A stretch of 64,000 bases of DNA from JABJGO01 sp963921245 (GTDB lineage: Bacteria; Pseudomonadota; Alphaproteobacteria; Rhodospirillales; Casp-alpha2): NCBI GenBank assembly GCA_963921245.4, contig CAWUEY030000001.1, positions 992,001-1,056,000 of the forward strand. The letters are read 5' to 3'. Positions 17,404 through 25,973 of the stretch are shown here, one piece after another. The number at the start of each line of letters is the position of its first letter. The first letter of the stretch is position 1. Under the pieces are notes generated by a model. It searched no databases. It saw nothing but the letters and a program-made list of their open reading frames with translations, and had not been told where the DNA came from. The position numbers and the translations under genes are program-made.

Positions 17404-18723
17404 ATGATGAGAGCCTTCCGCCGCGGGCTTTTTGCTCTGTGTCTGGTTGCCACCTTTACGGTGCCGCCGCCCGGCGGCGGGGCTATGGCTGCGGATGCCA
17501 TCGTCACCGATGTCCGCATAGGACAGCATGTTGATAAAACCCGATTCGTTCTGGAACTAACAAGCGGCCTCGATTTCAATTTCTTTATGCTGGATTCACC
17601 TTATCGGGTGGTACTTGATTTCGGAGAATTGGACTGGAAACACACACCGGTTCCCCCGGTGGCGGGCCTGCTTAAGGCCATGCGATACGGGCTCTATAAA
17701 CCCAGGCAATCGCGTATCGTTCTCGAAGCCCATGGACCTGTGGCCGTCAATGAAGCCTTTTATCTGGCTCCTGGCGCGGCGGGAACGCGCCGACTTGTAC
17801 TCGATCTGGTAGCGGTAGAACGATCAACCTTTCTTGCCGGTTTAAATATTGCCGTCTCTGTTTCGGCAAACGGCAGTGGCTATGCACGAGCAAATGGTAA
17901 CGGTAGCGTTGTCAGCACGCAGCAGGTACCTGATACCGCAACCGTTGCGCCCCCTTCTACGGAGCCGATTGCGACCTCATCGATCGCTGCCATGAACCCG
18001 AAAAAGAAACCCGCCGTTGTCAAACGGACAAAACGGATTGTGGCCATCGACCCGGGCCATGGCGGTGCCGATCCGGGTGCCATTGGCCGCTCAGGGGCTT
18101 ACGAGAAGCATATCACCCTGGCAGCCTCTCGGATTTTCAAAGAGGTTCTGGAATCGAGCGGGCGCTATACGGTGGTATTAACCAGGGATCGGGATATCTT
18201 TCTACCCTTGCGAGAGCGGGTGGCGCGTGGCCGCAACGCCAATGCTGAGTTATTCCTTTCTATCCATGCCGATTCCATCAAAAACCGAAAAATCAGCGGT
18301 GCGTCGGTGTATACGCTCTCAGAAAAAGCGTCAGACAAGGAAGCGGCGCTGTTGGCGGAAAAGGAGAACAAGGCTGATCTGATTGCCGGGATTGACCTTT
18401 CAACTGAATCCACGGAAGTCACCAACATCCTGATTGATCTGGCGCAGCGGGAATCCATGAACCAATCGGCGAAGTTCGCCGGTATGTTGGTTAAGGATCT
18501 GGAGCGTTCTTCAAAGGTTCTCTCTCGTGCGCACCGGTTTGCCGGATTTGCGGTATTGAAGGCACCTGATGTTCCGTCCGTTTTGGTAGAACTGGGCTTC
18601 TTGTCCAACACCAGGGATGAAAAAAACCTGCGTTCCAAAGCCTACTTGCGGAACATTGGCAAGGCCATCTTGCACGCTACGGACGAGTACTTCTCTCAGG
18701 TTCAGCAAGCTAACGTGTACTAG
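17404..18723 (+). CDS. amiC: N-acetylmuramoyl-L-alanine amidase with AMIN domain
   Basis: A periplasmic cell-wall hydrolase of 439 residues that removes the stem peptide from muramic acid, normally during septum splitting. The signal peptide (about 1-30) includes RAFRRG and ends near MAADA. An AMIN localisation domain follows (about 35-125), then a linker rich in Ser, Thr and Pro, then the Amidase_3 domain from IVAIDPGHGGADPGA. Zinc-site residues are the His in GHGG, Glu in the EKHITL segment and His in LSIHADS; the catalytic Glu is in VLVELGFLSN. The ATG at 17404 follows GAGG and starts a good signal peptide. The amiC-mrcA neighbourhood is conserved in alphaproteobacteria. Confidence 0.94.
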   Translation: MMRAFRRGLFALCLVATFTVPPPGGGAMAADAIVTDVRIGQHVDKTRFVLELTSGLDFNFFMLDSPYRVVLDFGELDWKHTPVPPVAGLLKAMRYGLYKPRQSRIVLEAHGPVAVNEAFYLAPGAAGTRRLVLDLVAVERSTFLAGLNIAVSVSANGSGYARANGNGSVVSTQQVPDTATVAPPSTEPIATSSIAAMNPKKKPAVVKRTKRIVAIDPGHGGADPGAIGRSGAYEKHITLAASRIFKEVLESSGRYTVVLTRDRDIFLPLRERVARGRNANAELFLSIHADSIKNRKISGASVYTLSEKASDKEAALLAEKENKADLIAGIDLSTESTEVTNILIDLAQRESMNQSAKFAGMLVKDLERSSKVLSRAHRFAGFAVLKAPDVPSVLVELGFLSNTRDEKNLRSKAYLRNIGKAILHATDEYFSQVQQANVY

Positions 18724-18742
18724 AGATTTTTTGTCAAGAAAA

Positions 18743-18777
18743 ACTGTCATAATTCTGCCGTCATTTTCGATGACAGT
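18743..18777. repeat. Inverted repeat between amiC and mrcA
   Basis: ACTGTCAT (18743-18750) and ATGACAGT (18770-18777) are exact complements with a 19-base loop, starting 19 bases after the amiC stop. No T-tract follows, so it may stabilise the amiC 3' end or be an operator rather than terminate. Confidence 0.3.
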
Positions 18778-18919
18778 CAGATAACGGTAGGGCATTTGTT
18801 GCTTTATCCGGTTGGGTATCTGCTCTGAATTGACGTCGGGTTACCTTCGGCATCGACACAGGTGTGATGCCTCATCAGGTTTGACGTCAGGGGTTCCAAT
18901 CCGCAAACTGTTAGGCATC

Positions 18920-21385
18920 ATGTTTCGGGCTCTTTTTTTCACACTGCTACTTCTCGTTTTACTCGGTGCCGGTGCAACCGGCGGTGCATTATATGTCCTG
19001 CACAAGTACGGGCGATCCCTGCCGGAAGTCCATCAATTAGCCACCTATGACCCGCCGGTGATGACCCGCATTCATGCGGGTGACGGGCGCCTGCTCGATG
19101 AATACGCCATTGAGCGGCGGGTGTTCGTGCCACTCGAAGCCCTACCGCCCAGGGTCATCCAGGCTTTCCTAGCCGCAGAGGATCAGCACTTCTTTCAGCA
19201 TACCGGGATCGATTTTATTGGTGTGGCGCGAGCTGTGATCACCAATCTGAAAAACATCGGTCAGGGCCGCCGTCTTGTCGGGGCTTCCACCATTACCCAG
19301 CAGGTCGCGAAAAACTTCCTGCTCACCAGTGAGGTTTCGTGGGAACGCAAAATCAGGGAAGCTATTCTCGCCCTTCGCATCGAAAAAGCGTTTAGCAAGG
19401 AGCGCATTCTCGAATTATACCTCAATGAAATCTATCTTGGGTTCCAATCCTATGGTGTGGCGGCGGCGGCCCTGAACTATTTCGACAAGTCGCTCGACGA
19501 ATTGAATATAGCCGAAGCGGCTTACCTGGCCGCCTTGCCCAAGGCACCTAACAACTACCACCCCGTGCGCAGGAAAGATGCTGCACTGACCCGGCGTAAC
19601 TGGGTAGTTGGACGTATGTTGGAAGAGCGTTTTATCACCCCGGAACAGGCGGACATCGCCAAGGCCAAGGACCTGGGTGTGGTAAAGGTAAGGCGGGAAA
19701 TGGAGTTCGTGACGGCGGATTATTTCTCTGAACAAATCCGAAGACAACTCATAAAGATGTACGGCGAAACCAAGCTCTATGAAGGTGGCTTGTCGGTCCG
19801 TTCTACGCTGGATCCCCACCTGCAAGAGATTGCCGATCGGGCTCTGCGAAAAGGGTTGGAACGCTATGACTTTCGGCATGGCTGGCGCGGTCCGTTTCAG
19901 GCCCTAGGCAAAAATATAAATTTCCAGTCCGCCATTGATGATTTCGAACGCCCACTGGGTATGCTCGATCGTCAGTCCGCCATTGTAACGGCGCTGGATG
20001 ACCGCGGCGTACAGTTGCTGTTTGCGGGTGGCAGAAAGGGCTACATGCCGCTGGAACAGTTGCGTTGGGCGCGGCCCTGGGCTGAAGGGCAGAAACTGGG
20101 ACCACCGGTTTCCCAGCCTTCTGATGTCGTTACAGTAGGGGATATTGTCTCGGTGCGCCCGGAAACCCATGCACCTGCAAAGGACGGAGAGGAAGCGGTT
20201 GAATATCCACCGGACACTTACGGCCTAAGTCAAATTCCCGCCGTAGAGGGGGCTCTTATTGCCATGGACCCGCATACAGGCCGTGTCCTAGCCATGTCCG
20301 GGGGGTATGAATACGCCAGGAGTGAGTTCAATCGCGCAACCCAGGCCCAGCGCCAACCCGGCTCCGCCTTCAAACCCTTCGTCTATCTGGCGGCTCTCGA
20401 AAATGGCTACACGCCCTCCACCCTGATCCTGGATGCCCCATTTGTTATCGACCAGGGAGCTGGTTTGCCGAAATGGCGGCCGGCCAACTACACCAAGGAA
20501 TTCTATGGCCCCAGTACCATGCGTCTGGGTATTGAAAAGTCCCGTAACCTGATGACCGTGCGGCTGGCTCAGGCCGTCGGCATGGATCGAATTTCGCAAT
20601 ATGCCGGACGGTTCGGTATCTCGCGCGCCATGCCCGAACAGCTCGCCATGTCCCTGGGCGCTGGTGAAACCACGTTACTCAGCATGACAACGGCTTATGC
20701 CATGCTGGTCAATGGCGGGAAACGCGTGGTTCCGTCCTTCATCGATCGCATTCAGGACCGCAATGGCCATACCGTTTTCCGCCATGATGTGCGAGAATGT
20801 CCGGGCTGTGACGCAAGTTACTGGAGTGGCCAAATGGTACCGACCATCCCCGATAATCGCGAGGTTTTGGCCGACCCAGGTACGGCCTATCAGATCGTTT
20901 CCATGCTGGAAGGCGTTGTACAGCGTGGTACCGGGCGGCGCATCAGTGCCATCGGCAAGCCCTTGGCGGGTAAAACCGGCACCACAAACAATCAGGTGGA
21001 CACCTGGTTTATCGGTTTCTCGCCTGATCTGGCGGTCGGTGTGTTTGTCGGCTTTGATCAGCCCCGTGGTCTGGGGAACAAGGAAACTGGCGCGTCTGTG
21101 GCGGCTCCCATATTCAGGGATTTTATGGAGGCCGCGCTTGAAAACGAGCCCGGCATTCCGTTCCGTATTCCGCCGGGCATCCGCCTGGTTCGCATTGATG
21201 GCTCAACCGGCGCCCCTGCTGATCCCGGCGATGAAAACGTGATCCTTGAGGCCTTCCTTCCAGGTACGGTGCCCACAGCCGAATCCAGCTTGCTGGCAGG
21301 TGACGGGTTTACACCGGATTACTCCAATTCGGATTTCTCGCTCAGTGGGGCGGCTCCGTCGACGGGTACCGGCGGTCTCTATTGA
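18920..21385 (+). CDS. mrcA: Penicillin-binding protein 1A (bifunctional glycosyltransferase/transpeptidase)
   Basis: A class A PBP of 821 residues that polymerises and cross-links peptidoglycan. One N-terminal membrane segment (about 5-30) anchors it. The GT51 domain has the catalytic AAEDQHFFQHTGID and STITQQVAKNFLL. An OB-like insert (residues 300-430) separates it from the transpeptidase domain, which has the serine in PGSAFKP (SxxK), EKSRN (SxN) and GKTGTT (KTG). The C-terminus is a Gly/Ser/Pro-rich tail. The ATG at 18920 begins the membrane segment directly; the longer reading adds 36 residues without family support. It is co-directional with amiC upstream and prfB downstream. Confidence 0.95.
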   Translation: MFRALFFTLLLLVLLGAGATGGALYVLHKYGRSLPEVHQLATYDPPVMTRIHAGDGRLLDEYAIERRVFVPLEALPPRVIQAFLAAEDQHFFQHTGIDFIGVARAVITNLKNIGQGRRLVGASTITQQVAKNFLLTSEVSWERKIREAILALRIEKAFSKERILELYLNEIYLGFQSYGVAAAALNYFDKSLDELNIAEAAYLAALPKAPNNYHPVRRKDAALTRRNWVVGRMLEERFITPEQADIAKAKDLGVVKVRREMEFVTADYFSEQIRRQLIKMYGETKLYEGGLSVRSTLDPHLQEIADRALRKGLERYDFRHGWRGPFQALGKNINFQSAIDDFERPLGMLDRQSAIVTALDDRGVQLLFAGGRKGYMPLEQLRWARPWAEGQKLGPPVSQPSDVVTVGDIVSVRPETHAPAKDGEEAVEYPPDTYGLSQIPAVEGALIAMDPHTGRVLAMSGGYEYARSEFNRATQAQRQPGSAFKPFVYLAALENGYTPSTLILDAPFVIDQGAGLPKWRPANYTKEFYGPSTMRLGIEKSRNLMTVRLAQAVGMDRISQYAGRFGISRAMPEQLAMSLGAGETTLLSMTTAYAMLVNGGKRVVPSFIDRIQDRNGHTVFRHDVRECPGCDASYWSGQMVPTIPDNREVLADPGTAYQIVSMLEGVVQRGTGRRISAIGKPLAGKTGTTNNQVDTWFIGFSPDLAVGVFVGFDQPRGLGNKETGASVAAPIFRDFMEAALENEPGIPFRIPPGIRLVRIDGSTGAPADPGDENVILEAFLPGTVPTAESSLLAGDGFTPDYSNSDFSLSGAAPSTGTGGLY

Positions 21386-21469
21386 CCAAGAATTTTCAGT
21401 TGCGCTTGTAGAAACCGTGCCAGTTGGGTAGACAGCAGGCTTGCGTTTTTATGTCGTTAGAGAGGTCTT

Positions 21470-22595
21470 ATGCGGGCAGAAATCGAAGTCTTGTCTCAGA
21501 AAATCAAGCAGTCACTGGAACTGCTGAGGAGGCATCTTTGACTACGACAATGCTCTTAGACGCCTCGATGAGCTGAATGCGCTGGCCGAAGACCCGGCAC
21601 TCTGGGAAAATGCCGATAGGGCTCAGACCATTATGCGTGAGCGCAACCAGGTGGAAGCTGACCTCAGGGAAATACATGATTTCGAGACCACGTTGTCCGA
21701 CAATCTGGACTTGATCGAACTGGGTGAGGCCGAAGGCGATGAAGAGGTTGTTGAGGAGGCCGAAGGCAGTATCAAGGCGCTGCGGGACCGGGCCTCGAAA
21801 GCTGAGTTAAAAACCCTGTTGTCGGGCGAAGCGGATGGCAACGATTGTTATCTGGAAATTCATGCCGGGGCGGGTGGCACGGAAGCCCAGGATTGGGCAG
21901 AAATGCTGCTCAGAATGTATGCCCGGTGGTCCGACGCCCATGGTAACAAGGTAGAGTGGCTGGAAGAAAGTGCGGGTGAGGAAGCGGGTATCAAATCCGC
22001 AACTTTGAAAATTTCCGGTGAAAACGCCTATGGCTGGTTAAAAACCGAAAGTGGCGTGCATCGACTGGTTCGCATATCGCCCTACGATTCCAACGCGCGT
22101 CGTCATACCAGCTTTGCCTCTGCTTGGATTTACCCGGTGATCGACGACTTCATAGAAATCGAAATTGAGGAAAAGGACCTGCGTGTCGACACCTATCGTG
22201 CTTCCGGTGCCGGTGGTCAGCACGTGAACCGAACAGACAGTGCCGTGCGTATCACGCATGAGCCTTCCGGTATCGTGGTACAGTGCCAGAACGACCGCTC
22301 ACAGCACAAGAACCGGGCCACGGCCATGAGCATGCTGAAGGCTCGCCTGTATGAGGCCGAATTGCAGCGGCGTGAAGCGGAGGCTCAAGCCACACACGAA
22401 GCCAAGAGCGATATCGGCTGGGGCCATCAGATACGCTCATATGTGCTGCAACCCTACCAGATGGTTAAGGACCTACGGACAAACGTGGAGACGTCCAACA
22501 CGCAAGCCGTATTAGATGGCGACATTGATGATTTCCTGGCCGCCGCCCTGGCCCAGCGTGTCAGGGGTGTGGGCGAAGACCAGCCCAATTCCTAA
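21470..22595 (+). CDS. prfB: Peptide chain release factor 2, made by +1 programmed frameshift
   Basis: RF2 releases proteins at UGA and UAA. The coding region is split: an ATG at 21470, preceded by GAGAGG, opens 23 codons ending at an in-frame TGA (21539-21541); a +1 shift at CTT TGA C joins DYDNALRRL in the next frame, giving 374 residues (E. coli 365). The peptidyl-transferase loop is GAGGQHVNRTDSAVR. The codon-reading tripeptide is SPY (RISPYDSNARRHTSF) where E. coli has SPF, a change I recall from other alphaproteobacterial RF2 proteins. An internal ATG at 21633 would truncate domain 1 and is not the real start. It follows mrcA in the same direction. Confidence 0.95.
21527..21542 (+). promoter_or_regulatory. 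prfB +1 frameshift signal
   Basis: An internal Shine-Dalgarno AGGAGG (21527-21532), a 3-base spacer CAT, then the slip site CTTTGAC (21536-21542). This has the arrangement of the E. coli site (AGGGGG, 3 bases, CTTTGAC). Low RF2 lets the ribosome pause at UGA and shift +1, so RF2 controls its own level. Confidence 0.93.
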
Positions 22596-22625
22596 CGTAC
22601 TTTCGGAAATGCGAAAGCTTTACCC

Positions 22626-23789
22626 GTGAACCAGACTCCCGCCTCAGAGCCGGTCAGAAAAAAGCGGTTTGTCCCGGGCGCCTTTCTCATCCGCGCCATC
22701 GTTGTCATCAGTCTTGCACATGTCTATGTGGGATGGAGTCTAATTCCGGACCTGCCGGATTCCTCCTCGATGAAATTGTTACCAGTTGTCCTACTGTGTC
22801 TTTCCGTCATGGTGATTCCGACACGGGTGTTCCTGCGTACATGGACCGACAATCATGACCTCATTGATAAATTTTCATGGGCAAGTTCCCTGTTCATGGG
22901 CTGGTTTTCCTCGCTGTTTGTATTTACGCTGCTCGGCGACTTGATATTCCTGTTGCCGCAGACAGAGGCCTGGCGCGCCGAGGGCAGCCTTGCTGTCGTT
23001 GCGCTGTCGTTACTTGTTACGATCATCGGGTATTGGAATGCTCGGAAAGTGGCCCGCGTCGTAAATCAGACGGTTCCCCTGGAAGGTCTGCCAGCGGCCC
23101 TGGACGGGTTCACCATCGTCCAGATCACGGACTTGCATGTGGGACCAACCATCAAGCGAAAGTACGTCAAGGGCGTGGTCGATCGTGTGAATGGATTGAA
23201 TGCGGATATGGTTGCCGTCACCGGCGATGTGGTTGATGGCCCGGTAGATCATCTGAGCGATGATACAGCCCCATTAGGCGACCTGCGCGCGCGCCACGGG
23301 GTTTACATCGTGACCGGTAATCACGAGTACTACGCTGGCGCTGATAACTGGATCGCGGAGTTTCAGCGATTGGGTCTGAAGACCCTGTTGGACGAGCATG
23401 TGGTGTTGGAACATGATGGTGAACAGCTGGTGGTCGCCGGGGTAAACGATTACAGCGCACCACGGGTCCATGACCATCATGACAGCGACCCGACAGCCGC
23501 CCTGGCGGGCAGCCCCCCGGGGCTTCAGAAGATTTTGTTGGCGCATCAGCCCAGGTCAGCCCGGGCGGCTGAACAAGCTGGCGTAAATTTACAAATTTCC
23601 GGACACACGCACGGTGGTCAGTTCTGGCCATGGAACCATTTCGTCCGAATACAACAACCCTACACAGCGGGATTGCACCGGCATGGCGACATGTGGGTTT
23701 ACACCAGTCGTGGCACGGGATATTGGGGGCCTCCCAAACGCTTTGGTGCGCCGTCGGAAATCACGCTGATTCGATTGGAATCCGCATAG
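22626..23789 (+). CDS. Membrane-anchored metallophosphoesterase (YkuE/YaeI-like)
   Basis: A 387-residue protein with about four N-terminal membrane helices (residues 20-145) followed by a calcineurin-like phosphoesterase domain. The binuclear metal motifs appear in order: ITDLHVG, VTGDVVDG, TGNHEYY, LAHQP and GHTHGGQ. Relatives include Bacillus YkuE and E. coli YaeI. The catalytic domain follows the last helix directly, so its side of the membrane depends on helix number, which cannot be fixed by eye. The start is GTG at 22626, 30 bases after prfB, with only a weak ribosome binding site. The substrate is not predictable. Confidence 0.87.
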   Translation: MNQTPASEPVRKKRFVPGAFLIRAIVVISLAHVYVGWSLIPDLPDSSSMKLLPVVLLCLSVMVIPTRVFLRTWTDNHDLIDKFSWASSLFMGWFSSLFVFTLLGDLIFLLPQTEAWRAEGSLAVVALSLLVTIIGYWNARKVARVVNQTVPLEGLPAALDGFTIVQITDLHVGPTIKRKYVKGVVDRVNGLNADMVAVTGDVVDGPVDHLSDDTAPLGDLRARHGVYIVTGNHEYYAGADNWIAEFQRLGLKTLLDEHVVLEHDGEQLVVAGVNDYSAPRVHDHHDSDPTAALAGSPPGLQKILLAHQPRSARAAEQAGVNLQISGHTHGGQFWPWNHFVRIQQPYTAGLHRHGDMWVYTSRGTGYWGPPKRFGAPSEITLIRLESA

Positions 23790-23939
23790 AACGTGTGCGT
23801 ATTTTCCGATTGCCGGATCGCGATGAGTATTCAGCAAACCCCTGCACCCAAAAATTGAACGCGGCGCATGATTTTGTTATGAACGGGCCTGAAACAACCA
23901 ACCGGTGTTCGCCGCGACAGGGGATCGGGCGGGCGATTG

Positions 23940-24416
23940 ATGGGGGTAAAGACAATTTCTGATCGTAATTTTGAACCGATGACAAAATCTGAAGTCATTA
24001 CCGCCCAGCGTGCCTGGGCGAAGCATGTCACTGAGCAAAACGTCGACGAATTGCTCGATCTTTACGATTTCGGAACACCTGATGAACCGCTACTCTTCAA
24101 ACCGACCCTGGCCGACATCATCCGGCTCGATCGGGCAGGCGCGCGCGCCTATTTTGTCGGCGGGGACCCCGACTATCCGCATGACCATGGTTTCTTGAAC
24201 AAGGGATGGAAGAGCGTTGATTTCCAGAGTGCCGTTGGCCCGATCCTGAAGGCAGGTGGACTGGGCTATAAGGATATGGGGCATTATACTTTCACAGATG
24301 GTGGCGGAAACAAGACCCGTGCAGACTATACATTTGCCTACCACAAGCTGGATGGGCGGGTCCTGATCTCGTTACACCACTCGTCACTTACCTGGTTTCC
24401 ACCCGAGGCGGGATAA
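23940..24416 (+). CDS. NTF2/SnoaL-like (cystatin-fold) protein
   Basis: A small soluble protein of 158 residues with the helix-then-curved-sheet pattern of the NTF2/SnoaL superfamily (CaMKII association-domain-like, COG4875 type). Visible segments are VITAQRAWAKHV, LLDLYDFGTPDEPLLFKPTLA, YPHDHGFLNKGWK and the closing strands GHYTFTDGGGN and RVLISLHHSSLTW. Aromatic and His residues line the presumed pocket. The role is not known; such folds serve as small-molecule isomerases, lyases or binding domains. An ATG at 23979 is an alternative start giving 145 residues; neither has a strong ribosome binding site. Confidence 0.6.
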   Translation: MGVKTISDRNFEPMTKSEVITAQRAWAKHVTEQNVDELLDLYDFGTPDEPLLFKPTLADIIRLDRAGARAYFVGGDPDYPHDHGFLNKGWKSVDFQSAVGPILKAGGLGYKDMGHYTFTDGGGNKTRADYTFAYHKLDGRVLISLHHSSLTWFPPEAG

Positions 24417-24652
24417 TCCGCCGGACTCAGGTGAGCAAGAGACTGGAAGCCTCGGATGGCCTTCCGGGATGACTGAAAAAGCCATAGACGGTTCGGCTAA
24501 AGATACAGGCCATGAAATAGGCTGTAGAGTATCATCTTATGCGTAATAACCATTTCCCAACCCTAGCTTGGAAGCGGTTGCCAAAATTACAAGCAATTTG
24601 CTTTGCATATCCATGTAAGGCATGCGGTTACGTATTTCCAACCTGAAAAGTT

Positions 24653-24666
24653 TACGTTATAACGTA
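24653..24666. promoter_or_regulatory. Probable Zur operator
   Basis: TACGTTATAACGTA is a perfect 14-bp palindrome 37 bases before the zur ATG, and its centre GTTATAAC is the core of alphaproteobacterial Zur boxes. A related TTACGTA lies about 20 bases upstream and may be a weaker second site. Together they suggest that Zur represses its own zinc-uptake operon when zinc is plentiful. Confidence 0.65.
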
Positions 24667-24703
24667 TCAAGATAGAGAAAATTTGTATAAATCAGGTGTA
24701 AGC

Positions 24704-25105
24704 ATGAGTAAACACGGAGACAGGATTCGTGAGGGAATTCTTGCGACGCTGAAGCAGAGCGATAACCCGCTCACGGCCTACGATGTTCTTGAACAAATGA
24801 GTCCGGCGTATCCCAGGATTGCACCGACAACCATATACCGGGCACTTGCCAAGCTGATAGAGCGTGGCTGTGTGCATCGGATTGAATCACTGAACGCCTA
24901 TATCGCCTGCAATGGTGACTCGCATCACGCCGATTCCGTCCTGGCGATTTGCAGCGATTGTGGTTCGGTTGACGAAAATGTTTCGCCCGCTCTTTTGAGA
25001 GAGCTGTCGAGCATTATCGGGCAATCCGGCTTTGCGCCAACGCGCCACGTGATAGAGGTCCACGGCGTTTGCGGTTCCTGCAGCACGGAGCACGTAACTA
25101 GGTGA
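24704..25105 (+). CDS. zur: Zinc uptake regulator, Fur family
   Basis: A 133-residue Fur-family repressor. The winged helix is formed by NPLTAYDVLEQMSP and APTTIYRALAKLIERG; the dimer domain carries the structural zinc cysteines 83 and 86 (CSDCG) and 123 and 126 (CGSC), plus SHHADSVL in the hinge metal site. It is assigned to Zur rather than Fur because it heads a zinc ABC transporter operon and because of the operator upstream. The ATG at 24704 follows CAGGTG; a TTG at 24683 gives a longer but poorer start. The stop overlaps the ATG of the next small ORF (TGATG). Confidence 0.9.
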   Translation: MSKHGDRIREGILATLKQSDNPLTAYDVLEQMSPAYPRIAPTTIYRALAKLIERGCVHRIESLNAYIACNGDSHHADSVLAICSDCGSVDENVSPALLRELSSIIGQSGFAPTRHVIEVHGVCGSCSTEHVTR

Positions 25106-25233
25106 TGGAACGACTTTTGACACTTCGCTTGCTCCTGATTGGAGCCGGAGCACGACTGGTTGGTGCAGGAATCGTTGTTGCGGCGCTGTGGGCCGGGTTT
25201 TTTTGGGCGATAACAACACCGGGGGCGTTATGA
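25105..25233 (+). CDS. 42-residue single-pass membrane protein between zur and znuC
   Basis: This short frame starts at an ATG inside the zur stop (TGATG) and ends at a TGA inside the znuC start (ATGA), so it fills the whole space between them and overlaps both. The product starts MERLLTLRLLLIGAGARLVG, continues as one hydrophobic helix (about residues 9-36) rich in Gly, Ala, Leu and Trp, and ends ITTPGAL. The tight overlaps on both sides and the membrane-like composition argue that it is translated. I recognise no family. It may assist assembly or activity of the ZnuB permease, or be only a coupling ORF. A run of seven T within it is the only place where a sequencing slip could mislead. Confidence 0.6.
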   Translation: MERLLTLRLLLIGAGARLVGAGIVVAALWAGFFWAITTPGAL

Positions 25234-25973
25234 GTACAGCACTCGCATTCCGAAATTTGACGCTCGGTTATGACCGTCATCCTGCTGTTCATCATCTGGA
25301 AACAGAGATTGCCGAAGGCAGTCTGACCGCTGTCGTTGGTCCGAACGGTGCTGGTAAATCAACGCTTCTCAAGGGTGTGACCGGCGTTCTCTCGCCCCTG
25401 GATGGCGAGGTGGATTTTGGTGCAATGAGTCGTGATGACATCGCCTATCTCCCCCAGCAATCAGACATTGACCGGGCGTTCCCTCTCTCAGTTGTCGATT
25501 TGGTAGCCATGGGACTTTGGCGGGAAATCGGTTCCTTTGGATGGTTGGGCAGCGCCCGACGATCCCGGATTAATGCGGCGATTGCAGCGGTGGGATTGAC
25601 CGGTTTCGAGGACCGTCCCATCGGAACCCTCTCAGGCGGTCAGTTACAGCGTACACTTTTCGCACGTCTCCTGTTACAAGATGCAAGGTTGGTCTTGCTG
25701 GACGAGCCTTTCACAGCCGTCGATACGCGGACCATGGCCGACCTTATCGAGGTGGTTCATCGTTGGCACGGTGAGGGTCGTACCATAATCGTTGTCTTGC
25801 ATGATCACGATATTGTTCGCGAGCATTTCCCTGAGACGATCATGCTGGCGCGCGAACTCGTTGCCCATGGCCCCACAGAGAACGTTCTCACGGTCGAAAA
25901 CCAGTTTCGGGCCCGTCAAATGTGCGAAGCCTGTGACGGTCCACCCCATGTTTGCGGGCGTGACGCGGCATGA
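25230..25973 (+). CDS. znuC: Zinc ABC transporter, ATP-binding protein
   Basis: The ATPase of the high-affinity zinc importer (247 residues, a normal length). Walker A is GPNGAGKST, the Q-loop lies in AYLPQQSDID, the ABC signature is LSGGQLQR, Walker B is LVLLDEP and the H-loop is VVLHDHD. The C-terminal tail has MCEACDGPPHVCG, a Cys/His-rich end that might bind metal. The ATG at 25230 overlaps the stop of the 42-residue ORF, and the znuC stop in turn overlaps the znuB start by 4 bases, so the whole set is translationally coupled. Confidence 0.93.
   Translation: MSTALAFRNLTLGYDRHPAVHHLETEIAEGSLTAVVGPNGAGKSTLLKGVTGVLSPLDGEVDFGAMSRDDIAYLPQQSDIDRAFPLSVVDLVAMGLWREIGSFGWLGSARRSRINAAIAAVGLTGFEDRPIGTLSGGQLQRTLFARLLLQDARLVLLDEPFTAVDTRTMADLIEVVHRWHGEGRTIIVVLHDHDIVREHFPETIMLARELVAHGPTENVLTVENQFRARQMCEACDGPPHVCGRDAA

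Noticed and set aside
21539..21541. In-frame TGA in prfB as a nonsense mutation
   Set aside because: It sits in a textbook RF2 programmed frameshift site, so the gene is intact.
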